DNA of 64,000 nt. Origin: Hyaloperonospora brassicae. Its lineage: Eukaryota > Oomycota > Peronosporomycetes > Peronosporales > Peronosporaceae. The position numbers and the translations under genes are program-made. The stretch covers positions 248,001-312,000 of the forward strand of contig CANTFL010001211.1 in NCBI GenBank assembly GCA_947650285.1, given 5' to 3'. The notes beneath the pieces are model-generated. The model had not been told where the DNA came from, made no database searches, and was given only the letters and a program-made list of their open reading frames with translations. Of this stretch, positions 55,057 through 63,203 are shown in pieces; within the stretch, counting starts at the first letter, position 1, and the number at the start of each line of letters is the position of its first letter.

Positions 55057-55450
55057 TGTAACGGGGCAGCCCGTTACATGGAAAGTGTCATTTATAAGAT
55101 AATGACAATAAAGAATATTATGTTGAATATTCTTTTAACAATATCACCAATGGTGGTGATATTGATGGGTCGACCAAAGAGTCTGCTCATTGGTTGATAT
55201 CTTGACGATATCAACCCACCAATCGCCGCAAGACGCGCGCAATGAGTGGTGAGTAGACGTCGTCATACATTCAGTTAGATTAGTATAATTAAGTTAAGTC
55301 AAACAGAGAGACAGTGGTTATAGGACTTAATTATATTAATATAACAGTTCTGCTTTTACCTTATCTACGCTTCCTCGTTTGCCTTGTGTACGTCTGTCGG
55401 GCGCACCAAAACCCTTGCGTTAAGTTCACGCAAGGGTGTGCCCCGTTACA
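55057..55450 (+). repeat. 3' LTR of E3
   Basis: 394 bp, close to 47455-47849 but with visible substitutions. Contains an 11-bp stem at 55139-55149/55154-55164. Confidence 0.92.
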
Positions 55451-55502
55451 ATAATAGTCCATTACAGAAAGAACTGACCTGATGCTGTCACTACTCACGA
55501 TC

Positions 55503-56028
55503 TGTAGCGGAGCTACACAGCACCTTAAGTCAGAGGAAGACTTAGCGCTCTTACGAGCAACTTTGGTTCTACGAATTCGACTCAGAGAGTCAACAGCTCA
55601 GAGAGCTAAGGTTTTGGTTCAGAGAACCCGACTCAGAGAGTCAACAAGCTCAGAGAGCTTACGGTCCCCGTTCCTAAGGGACCAAACGATTGAAAAGAAT
55701 CACACCACAGAGTGCTCAGGAGCAGCTACCTTCACAGGTATTGCTAGCTCCTACCGATCAAAGACGCCTCGTAAGGCACGTGTCTTTCAGTGATCAAAAG
55801 GGGAACTGAACTTTTATGTCTTTATTAAACCTAAAAGAACACCTTAGAACAACGTATTTAGCCTGCCCTAAATAGCCTCTTAAAAGATCTCGTAATCAAT
55901 TGATGACAGACATCAGTCTTCAACAATTGATACACTCACTGTGTTCTAAAATTACTTTATAGGGTACCCCCTCTCTTGTGTGCGCCACACCTATCGTCGA
56001 CTACCAGCCGACGTGCAACCCCGTTACA
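55503..56028 (-). repeat. 3' LTR of E2 copy 2
   Basis: 526 bp, nearly identical to 62678-63203, with both copies of the 50-bp unit. Confidence 0.93.
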
Positions 56029-56138
56029 CCCTCCCCCACCAGACTGACGTTACCACAAAACGTCAGTCGGCTTCTTTCCTCGAAGAGGTTGGTGTGTGTG
56101 TGTGTGCTTAACCTCACGGTTGCTAAACACAAAACACC
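56029..56138. promoter_or_regulatory. Polypurine tract and leader of the antisense frame
   Basis: GGTGGGGGAGGG (minus strand, 56029-56040) primes plus-strand synthesis of the element. Reading the other way, the 110 bases hold a stem (CTGACGTT..AACGTCAG, about 56041-56063), a short GT repeat and then the antisense ATG in context ACACCATGG. A transcript starting in the 3' LTR and running inward would give a short leader for the antisense frame. Promoter activity is inferred. Confidence 0.45.
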
Positions 56139-57221
56139 ATGGCATTGCCACCCAACGAGTCTCGGACTCTTTCCTCTTACCTCGACTTCGATGAGGATGT
56201 GGACTATGGTAGTGATACCAGTGTCCATGGAGATGACGGGATATCGCCCCACTCCGCTGTGCCTGAGGCACGTCCTCTAACAGCTCCGAATCCGTTCGTT
56301 GAACGTGGTGATACCACCGCGCCAGTGGCGCAGCATCATACAACAGATGCAGGTGAGAACATCATCACGAACCCGCTCGACGAGCAACAGGGGCTAATCC
56401 TTCAGCGTGAGGAGAAAGCTCGACGCCGATCGCATACCCAGGCGGTTGTTCAGGACCGGAGTGGTTACGTGTTTGCAACACCTGACGTGGAGCAACGCCT
56501 CCGTCAAACAGAAGGCCGTAGCCTCGCAACATGGGCAATTGCACCTGAGGCTACGTCGCCGGAAGACATTGCATTCCGTAAGGTTCTACATGAGAGGTAT
56601 CTCGAACCATTCTTTACCACGCAAGGTCAGTACCTTGCACACCTTGAGAGTCTCTCTCATGGTGTTTGGGTTCGACCGGTAAAGGGCGTGCCCATCTTGT
56701 TGTTCGCTGGCAAACTGCCCGAGGAGGAGGACAATCAGTTCATCTGTTGGGTGTACCGCAAGCGGCACCTTATTAGTGTGCCAGCGCAGCGGGCCAGCGC
56801 CGATGTGGCTGACGTTCGTCTAGAACGAAAGCTCCGGTTCGAGTATGCCAAGATCAAGGCCAGAGGCCAGTTGCGTACACGTACGCGTTATGCTCCGGCT
56901 ACAATGGTAGCCACGGGTCTCAACCCTAAGGTGCGGAGCAACACGCTACCTCCCACCACTATTGGTGAGAAGCGTTCTCGTTCGCAAGGCGACCCTGGCC
57001 ACGATGTTCAAAAACATCCACGGCGTAAGGGCAGTCCTGCCGAAGGGGTATCTCATACTCCCACGAGTTCTCCGACTCCGGGTACCCTCGCCACTTCACC
57101 AGATACTGGTATTGGCCACGACGACGACGTCGCTGAAGGATTTTCTCCACATGGAACTGGTGGTTCCCTTGCTCATCGAGCAGAGTCGGATGGTGGTCGG
57201 GGTACCGAAGGAGGAGCATGA
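56139..57221 (+). CDS. Intact antisense protein of E2 (360 aa), function unknown
   Basis: Uninterrupted frame on the strand opposite to gag-pol. The ATG has a strong context (ACACCATGG) 110 bp inside the 3' LTR. The first 80 residues are acidic and disordered (DFDEDVDYGSDTSVHGDD). Residues 95-260 look ordered (PDVEQRLRQTEGRSLATWA, FRKVLHERYLEPFFTTQGQ, ICWVYRKRHLISVP, ADVRLERKLRFEYAKIKAR). The end is Ser/Pro-rich. The last 260 bases overlap the sense chromodomain. A coiled coil follows in the +1 frame. No domain family recognised. A nucleic-acid binding or regulatory role is possible but not shown. Confidence 0.65.
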   Translation: MALPPNESRTLSSYLDFDEDVDYGSDTSVHGDDGISPHSAVPEARPLTAPNPFVERGDTTAPVAQHHTTDAGENIITNPLDEQQGLILQREEKARRRSHTQAVVQDRSGYVFATPDVEQRLRQTEGRSLATWAIAPEATSPEDIAFRKVLHERYLEPFFTTQGQYLAHLESLSHGVWVRPVKGVPILLFAGKLPEEEDNQFICWVYRKRHLISVPAQRASADVADVRLERKLRFEYAKIKARGQLRTRTRYAPATMVATGLNPKVRSNTLPPTTIGEKRSRSQGDPGHDVQKHPRRKGSPAEGVSHTPTSSPTPGTLATSPDTGIGHDDDVAEGFSPHGTGGSLAHRAESDGGRGTEGGA

Positions 57222-57306
57222 GAAGGTGCTCCGTGAGCTGAGTGGTCTCCAAGAGACATTGGGTAAGACCCAGAGTGCGCTCGACGCGATGCAAGCCCGT
57301 GTTCAA
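56959..57306 (-). CDS. Chromodomain frame of E2 copy 2
   Basis: 115 codons, of which FHVEKILQRRRRRGQYQYLV and KWRGYPESENSWEYE form a chromodomain. It overlaps the end of the pol frame by 134 bases in the +1 register, the same offset as in copy 1. Without frameshifting the integrase would lack the chromodomain. Compare E1 and E3, where the two share a frame. Confidence 0.7.
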   Translation of the reverse strand: MNTGLHRVERTLGLTQCLLETTQLTEHLLMLLLRYPDHHPTLLDEQGNHQFHVEKILQRRRRRGQYQYLVKWRGYPESENSWEYEIPLRQDCPYAVDVFEHRGQGRLANENASHQ

Positions 57307-59290
57307 GCATTGGAGTTGGCCTTAGCCCGTGTGGATGGTCAGCTTGATCTCCTGGTTCGGATGCAACAGCCGACGGCAAGGCCCTATTACCCGGCGCAAG
57401 CGCCTCCGAGTTCACATGGGACGGGTCCCGATACGGCTTAAGTAAGCCAACGTAGAACACTGGGTGCGTGCGCAGTTTGCGCGGAAGGTTGAGCGTGTAC
57501 GCCAATCCCTTCTTAGCAATGGCCGTGAATGGCCCAATGAAGCGCGGACGCAACTTTGTCTTGAAGACGGCAGACACTACATTTGTAGGTAGGTTTTTAG
57601 CATTGAGTAGGACTTGGTCTCCGACCTTGTAACTTTCAATACAACCTCTGCCTTTAGCATCAGCTTGTTCCTTTTGTTTATCTTGGCTATCAGCCAGTGC
57701 ATCACGTACGTGTCGTAACACATTCAAGCGCGTTGCGAGAAACTCGCTTACCTGTTTCTGAACAGTAGCAGGGCTGATACCAGCAAGCCGATCGGCCATC
57801 TCTCCCCCACCAAGCCCTGAACCACGCAGTGGTAGCGTTAACGGAACGCGAGGGTGTGTGAGACCGTTCACGTAGAACGGAGTAAAGCCTGTAGAGGCGT
57901 GAACAGCGTTATTTAACGCAAACTCAACAACAGGGAGCATCGAACTCCAACGTTTTGGTGTATTAGCGCAAACACTGCGTAATATGTCACCGATAACGCG
58001 ATTGACTCGCTCGGTTTGACCATCGGTCTGCGGATGATCCGCCGTGGACATGTCCAAACGTGTGCCGAGCACCTTGAAGATGGACTTCCAAAATTTCCCA
58101 GTGAAGCGAGGGTCTCGGTCAGAGACAATTGCCACAGGCAAGCCGTGTTGTCGAAACACTCGATCGATAAACAGCGTAGCTGTACCTTCACCATCAATGG
58201 TATCTGGCACAGCCGCCAAGTGAGCCATCTTGCTCAAACGGTCAACAAAGACCACAATACCCGTATTGCCTTGCACATCTTTCGGCAGACCGAACATGAA
58301 ATCCATGCTGATGGACTCCCAGCACCCAGAGGGTATAGGAAGACTAGCGAGCGGCGCAGCCGCATGAGCTGAGGGTTTCACCCGTTGACACGTTTCGCAC
58401 GTACGCACGTATGTGCTTACCCATTTGTAAAGTTTGGGCCACCAATAATATTGGCTCACAGAGCTATATGTCTTCTCTCGACCGAGATGACCGCTCACCG
58501 CAGTATCATGCGCCTCATAGAGGATGCGATACTTCAATTCCTCATCATGAGGGACAACGATACGGGGAGTATCCTCCATATCTGTGCTATAGCACAACAG
58601 GCCTTGATCGATGGAATATCGATGTAGCCTCGCACGCAAACGTGCCGACAATTTAATGTCTAAGTCGTTAAACTCCTCGCTCCCCAGAGCACGTAGCAAA
58701 GCTACACAATGTTCATCTTTGGCATATGCCGAACGAATGAGGTCTGTGACCGATGATGACAGAGTCGTAACATGAGCAAGCTCATAGTCAGGTCTACGTG
58801 ACAACGCATCAGCCAAAGCATTCTGCTTGCCCGGCTTATACTTCACCTCGAAGTTGTATTCCGCAAAGAATGAGAGCCAACGAGCCATTCGCTGAGAGAG
58901 ATGTGGCGACTGGGTCGCAGTGCGTAATGACGCATGATCTGTATAGATCACAAAAGGCTTAGAGCCAAGCAGATGAACTCTGAATTTGACTATAGCATAC
59001 TTCATTGCAAGTAGCTCTTTGTCATGAACTGGATAGTTCTTTTCAGCTGCTTTCAGCTGCCGGGACTCAAACGCAATGACGCGTTCCCGTCCATCATTAT
59101 CTGTTTGTAACAGAGCACTGCCGATGGCAAAGTCAGATGCGTCACAGACGACACTGAAAGGCCGATCAGGATCGGGCAAAGCCAAGATTGGCGCATGAAG
59201 AAGACTCTCTTTAACAGCCGTAAAGGCTTCATGCTCGGTGTTAGTCCAACACCATTCCACATCCTTTTTTAAGGAGATTGGATAATGGCC
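57173..59290 (-). CDS. RNase H and integrase of E2 copy 2
   Basis: Open frame from just after the RT break (native from [14 protein letters not shown] near 59265) to 57173. RNase [32 protein letters not shown]. Integrase: finger [14 protein letters not shown] and CETCQRVKP; catalytic core with [16 protein letters not shown] and DGQTERVNR, all three acids present; then the GPY/F-like [15 protein letters not shown] and [15 protein letters not shown]. The last 80 codons are a Pro/Ser/His-rich linker, antisense to the coiled coil of the opposite strand. Probably the C-terminal part of pol, separated from RT only by one base in a run of A. Confidence 0.85.
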   Translation of the reverse strand, partial: GHYPISLKKDVEWCWTNTEHEAFTAVKESLLHAPILALPDPDRPFSVVCDASDFAIGSALLQTDNDGRERVIAFESRQLKAAEKNYPVHDKELLAMKYAIVKFRVHLLGSKPFVIYTDHASLRTATQSPHLSQRMARWLSFFAEYNFEVKYKPGKQNALADALSRRPDYELAHVTTLSSSVTDLIRSAYAKDEHCVALLRALGSEEFNDLDIKLSARLRARLHRYSIDQGLLCYSTDMEDTPRIVVPHDEELKYRILYEAHDTAVSGHLGREKTYSSVSQYYWWPKLYKWVSTYVRTCETCQRVKPSAHAAAPLASLPIPSGCWESISMDFMFGLPKDVQGNTGIVVFVDRLSKMAHLAAVPDTIDGEGTATLFIDRVFRQHGLPVAIVSDRDPRFTGKFWKSIFKVLGTRLDMSTADHPQTDGQTERVNRVIGDILRSVCANTPKRWSSMLPVVEFALNNAVHASTGFTPFYVNGLTHPRVPLTLPLRGSGLGGGEMADRLAGISPATVQKQVSEFLATRLNVLRHVRDALADSQDKQKEQADAKGRGCIESYKVGDQVLLNAKNLPTNVVSAVFKTKLRPRFIGPFTAIAKKGLAYTLNLPRKLRTHPVFYVGLLKPYRDPSHVNSEALAPGNRALPSAVASEPGDQADHPHGLRPTPMLEHGLASRRAHSGSYPMSLGDHSAHGAPSHAPPSVPRPPSDSAR
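57195..57441 (+). CDS. Antisense coiled-coil segment of E2, +1 frame
   Basis: From about 57195 to the stop at 57441 the frame next to the 360-codon one encodes [38 protein letters not shown] and [11 protein letters not shown], a regular coiled coil, then a Pro-rich tail. It is the likely C-terminus of the antisense protein. The same arrangement is seen in copy 1 (to 5737) and, as a different sequence, in E3. Confidence 0.55.
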
Positions 59291-61560
59291 GAGCCATGTC
59301 CGCATAGTTCGCACTATACTTGTGTAAGTAATTGGCAAGACCAAGCCACTTACGTAAGTCCTTTTGGTTCTTAGGAACCGGCCAATCGACTATGGCTTTT
59401 ATCTTAGCGGGATCCGCTCTAAGACCACGCTTCCCAATGAAGCACCCTAAAAAGGGAATCTCTTGTGCACCAAAGATGCACTTAGAGGCGTTGGCATACA
59501 ACTTGTTTGTGCGCATGCACTCGAGCACTGCTCGTAAATGGTCGATGTGATTATCCACATCAGACCGGCCGTTCATAGCACGACTATGGACAAAGATGTC
59601 ATCAAAGTAGGTCTGTGCATAACCTCGGTGAGGCCGAAACAGTTGCGTCACAAGACGATTGAACGTAGCTGGGGCGTTTGACAAGCCCTGTGGCATAACT
59701 AGCCACTCCCAGAGCATACCGCTCGGGGTACTAACCGCTGTTAGCGGGATATCGCTCTCACGCATGAGTAATTGGTAATAACCATCGACTAAATCGAGTG
59801 CACTGTACATTGTACATCCCACCATATTGTTCTGAAGAACATCTTTCCGAGGGATTGGTGTCTGAGCCGGGATTGTGGCAGCATTAAGCTTATTGTAAGC
59901 ATGAACAATGCGCCACTTTCCATTGGGCTTTCGGACACAAAATGTGGGCGTGGAATGAGGAGATTTGCTCTCACGAACCATGCCCGCTGCGTGCTTTGCA
60001 CGAAAGAAGTCGTCTATGACGTCACACTGCTCCTTTGGTAAAGGCCACTGCCGTGTTACGCAGTATTTAGTTCCAGGAACTAAGTCAATTTCGTGACGCA
60101 CACCTCTGTCAGGAGGTAAGGCAGACGGCGGGTCGTGGCACACCACGTCTTTAAATTCCTTTACCAAAGGATAAAACGGATCCAGCGGATCTTTAAGGAT
60201 CGCAGATCCACTACGCGCACTTAATGACGCCTTTGTGTCCTCGAGGACGGATTCGTCCAATAACGAGGAAGAACTCAACTCTGCATCGGGTCGAATGACC
60301 ACTAGATCGGATAATTCTCCGGCCTGTAAGGCTTGGCTAAAGTCGCCATCAGACATTTCGTCCAATTTGAAGAGAGCGTCCACAGACGGAAGAGTTGCGA
60401 GACGGATGTTACCATCAACATGACCAGTTACTCCATTAACAAGTGTGTATAGTGTATTGTTGCTTTTATCACTATGGGACGTATCTGACGTGGGGCGCTC
60501 ATCAGCTGCCACCGGGCGTCGGGACTGACGGGTCGTAGACCCATTACGCTTCTCAAAAGTTGGGACAGTAGGGTCCCTGTAGTTGCTAGTTGTCTTAGCA
60601 CGCTCTATACAAGAGCTCATGTCTTGAACGACATCTGGTGGAGAGTTATGTAACTCGAACACTTCACCCAGTGGATTAACACATACCACTTCACTTGCAT
60701 TAAGTGGGCTTTGCCCTGAATGCTCTGGCTGTTTTTCGCCAACAATGTCATTATCGACATTCAGTGAGGTGCCATCACGGCCACCCTCACTCTGTGTAAT
60801 TTCACGTGCCACCGCACTTACATCATGGGAATTACTTCCTGTATGTCCCGCCCGTAGGCCAACCATGCTTGACGCATGCAGTGACTCATTATCACAACGA
60901 GTATCACTCAACGGAGTACATCTCTCTTCAAACACATTAGAAGAGCTCCGCTCAATATTCATGTCATAGACATTCGAGCTAGTTAGCTCCGACATACCAA
61001 TGTCCAGCACATTGACATCTTCCGCCAATGACTCGCGCCAATAGTGCTTTTGTTGCCTAGCAAAGGTGGGTTCATGACTCTCCAAAGCTTCACTAGGAAC
61101 ATTGCGCGTGGCGCCTAAGGTCTTAGACCTCCAATCGATACATGGTTCATGGCGTTCAAGCCATGTCATACCTAGGATGAGATCGTATCTCGAATCCAAG
61201 TCAAGGACGAGACAGCGTTCGGTGCTATCAAAGTCCAAAAACTTCACGCCCAAGTTCAACGGAACTTTAGGCACAGTAACGCGACTACCCGTCGCTAACC
61301 GAACAGTGATGGAATCACCGTCGTGCGCTTTGAGCGCCTCAGCATATTGCTGACTCCCCTCAAGGGAACGGCGTCTAGCATAGTTGCATGACGCCCCAGA
61401 ATCGATTAATATCGACCAGTGCTTCTCAAAGCCTTTAACTATCGCCTCGGCGACTAACAAGTCAGGCTTGTATCCACGCTCTGTGCTTGCTGGCACGGAG
61501 CTCTGTGGGGCTAAGTCCCTGTGTTGCTCTACCTCGTAGAGAAGTGACAGAACTCAGTTC
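59241..61560 (-). pseudogene. Protease and RT of E2 copy 2
   Basis: The protease reads [15 protein letters not shown] with an intact D-S-G, then [10 protein letters not shown] 270-residue linker leads to [58 protein letters not shown] near 59600, [15 protein letters not shown]. An extra C near 61517 (CCC against CC in copy 1) separates the frame from its start in the gag overlap, and six A instead of five near 59270 end it after SNLLKK. Otherwise intact. Confidence 0.85.
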
Positions 61561-61680
61561 TACCCCAGTAGGGCGCCCCGCGCCTACTGGGTGTCGACGT
61601 TTCCCCGTGCCATACCAAGTTTCTGGTTGAGGCTGGGGTTTCGACCCGTAGGAGTCGGTCGTTGCTTCCGCAAAGGACAA
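61462..61680 (-). CDS. Start of pol overlapping gag, E2 copy 2
   Basis: The -1 frame relative to gag opens before the gag stop and encodes [17 protein letters not shown], continuing in copy 1 straight into the protease. In E2 pol is therefore probably made by -1 frameshifting near the gag end. In copy 2 the frame is cut by the inserted C near 61517. Confidence 0.6.
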   Translation of the reverse strand: MSFAEATTDSYGSKPQPQPETWYGTGKRRHPVGAGRPTGVELSSVTSLRGRATQGLSPTELRASKHRAWIQA

Positions 61681-62618
61681 GTGGGACGCAAGTGTTTAGT
61701 GCTTCCGCACATGTAACAGCGTCTCACCTCCTGTCGTTGCTCGGCAACATGAAGCTCAGCTTCACCTTCATCTTCAGCATTGCTGAGATCCATCGGTTCG
61801 GGCTTACAGTAACCTGAGCTATTTGCTGAGGTTGCCCTCGCATAGCTTGGGTTGTACCCATTCCAACCAAGTCTTGCTGACTTAAAGTTATGCTCAGCAT
61901 TCTGGGCGATGCTCACAGCCTCCTCAAAAGTCGAGGGATGGACTCGAAAGACCTCGGTCCTGGCAACGCCAGTGCGAAGACCTTCCATGAAGACTGTCAC
62001 GTAGACGGTCTCAGGGAGAGGTTCAGACTGCATGGCAGCCATCAGAGTTCTCAACTCCTGGACATAGTCCGTTAACTCTTTCTTACCCTGACGGGTAGAC
62101 AAGAAGCGTGAGCGCACGCGATAGGCCTGGTTAGGCGGCGAGAAAACTCGCAATAGGTCTAGCTTGAGCGAATCCCAAGTGGGAAACGCCAAGTCGACCG
62201 ACGTGCCGCACGTCAAAGCCCATTCTCTAGCTCTTCCATCGAGCTTTGAGATGGCCAGCGAGACTCGCTGATGCTCGATTGAGATCAAGCCAGATCTCAT
62301 GGCCATCTCAATCTCACGGATCCGGAGGGTCAAGTTTTCCCCCTCCTTTCCGGAGTAATGTTTAACGTCCACCCGAAGGGGACAAGGCTTAACCTCTTCT
62401 GGTGGCATCGTCACGTAGCGTGTCGGCATAGCCGACGCTACCTGGTTTTGAACCTGCCCTAAAAGGGCCGTTTCGTACTGCATGATGGTCTCGACTCGTG
62501 CATTGAGCACATCGGGACCTTGTGCAGCTAAAAACTCCACATAGTCTGGGCCTACGGCCGCGGTGAGCTTCTCAAGCGCACCCTTTTGGGCCTCAGAGAG
62601 GGGTGTGGATTGCTCCAT
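61584..62618 (-). CDS. Gag of E2 copy 2 (about 345 aa)
   Basis: ATG at 62618 (MEQSTPLSEAQKGALEKL). An in-frame ATG-like codon slightly upstream is less likely. The capsid-like domain covers residues 80-250 (YSGKEGENLTLRIREIEMA, PPNQAYRVRSRFLSTRQGK, FMEGLRTGVARTEVFRVHP). The knuckle [14 protein letters not shown] lies near residue 305, then a basic tail. Intact, unlike copy 1. It forms the particle that contains element RNA, RT and integrase. Confidence 0.88.
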   Translation of the reverse strand: MEQSTPLSEAQKGALEKLTAAVGPDYVEFLAAQGPDVLNARVETIMQYETALLGQVQNQVASAMPTRYVTMPPEEVKPCPLRVDVKHYSGKEGENLTLRIREIEMAMRSGLISIEHQRVSLAISKLDGRAREWALTCGTSVDLAFPTWDSLKLDLLRVFSPPNQAYRVRSRFLSTRQGKKELTDYVQELRTLMAAMQSEPLPETVYVTVFMEGLRTGVARTEVFRVHPSTFEEAVSIAQNAEHNFKSARLGWNGYNPSYARATSANSSGYCKPEPMDLSNAEDEGEAELHVAEQRQEVRRCYMCGSTKHLRPTCPLRKQRPTPTGRNPSLNQKLGMARGNVDTQ

Positions 62619-62659
62619 CCTCACAGAGGATCAGTCGTTACCGACTCAGGCGTAGATTG

Positions 62660-62675
62660 ACTACAAGTGCTACCA
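62660..62675 (-). promoter_or_regulatory. Primer-binding site of E2 copy 2
   Basis: TGGTAGCACTTGTAGT on the minus strand starts two bases inside the 5' LTR and matches E3 over its first 11 bases. Confidence 0.6.
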
Positions 62676-62677
62676 AG

Positions 62678-63203
62678 TGTAGCGGAGCTACACAGCTCCT
62701 TAAGTCAGAGGAAGACTTAGCGCTCTTACGAGCAACTTTGGTTCTACGAACCCGACTCAGAGAGTCAACAGCTCAGAGAGCTAAGGTTTTGGTTCAGAGA
62801 ACCCGACTCAGAGAGTCAACAAGCTCAGAGAGCTTACGGTCTCCGTTCCTAAGGGACCAAACGATTGAAAAGAATCACAGCACAGAGTGCTCAGGAGCAG
62901 CTACCTTCACAGGTATTGCTAGCTCCTACCGACCAAAGACGCCTCGTAAGGCACGTGTCTTTCAGTGATCAAAAGGGGAACTGAACTTTTATGTCTTTAT
63001 TAAACCTAAAAGAACACCTTAGAACAACGTATTTAGCCTGCCCTAAATAACCTCTTAAAAGATCTCGTAATCAATTGATGACAGACATCAGTCTTCAACA
63101 ATTGATACACTCACTGTGTTCTAAAATTACTTTATAGGGTGACCCCTCTCTTGTGTGCACCACACCTATCGTCGACTACCAGCCGACGTGTAACCCCGTT
63201 ACA
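62678..63203 (-). repeat. 5' LTR of E2 copy 2
   Basis: 526 bp. The plus-strand ends are TGTAGCGG and CCCCGTTACA. Confidence 0.93.

Larger units (their letters stand above)
47455..55450 (+). mobile_element. Ty3/Gypsy element E3, hairpin-dense
   Basis: Complete 8.0-kb element: LTRs 47455-47849 and 55057-55450, primer site 47852, gag, protease, RT, RNase H, integrase, in-frame chromodomain, antisense frames and a polypurine tract before the 3' LTR. It shares the primer-binding site and the TGTAACGG LTR tip with E2. Pol has several indels and an integrase Asp-to-Tyr change, so this copy is dead. Almost every 20-60 bases of it can fold into a perfect short hairpin. Confidence 0.92.
55503..63203 (-). 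mobile_element. Ty3/Gypsy element E2, copy 2 (best preserved)
   Basis: 7.70 kb between LTRs 55503-56028 and 62678-63203. On the minus strand: primer site, intact gag, pol with two single-base frame breaks, a chromodomain frame, polypurine tract, LTR. An intact antisense frame runs from 56139. Flanks CGATC (55498-55502) and CGAGC (63204-63208) may be a target duplication with one change. Catalytic residues of protease, RT and integrase are all present. Confidence 0.93.

Noticed and set aside
55482..55793. Open frame of about 100-120 codons conserved in the E2 LTRs (also at 32053-32418 and 62603-62968)
   Set aside because: It lies in the chain of hairpins and the 50-bp repeat units of the LTR. 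Its peptide repeats because the DNA repeats, and it crosses the LTR edge differently in each copy.
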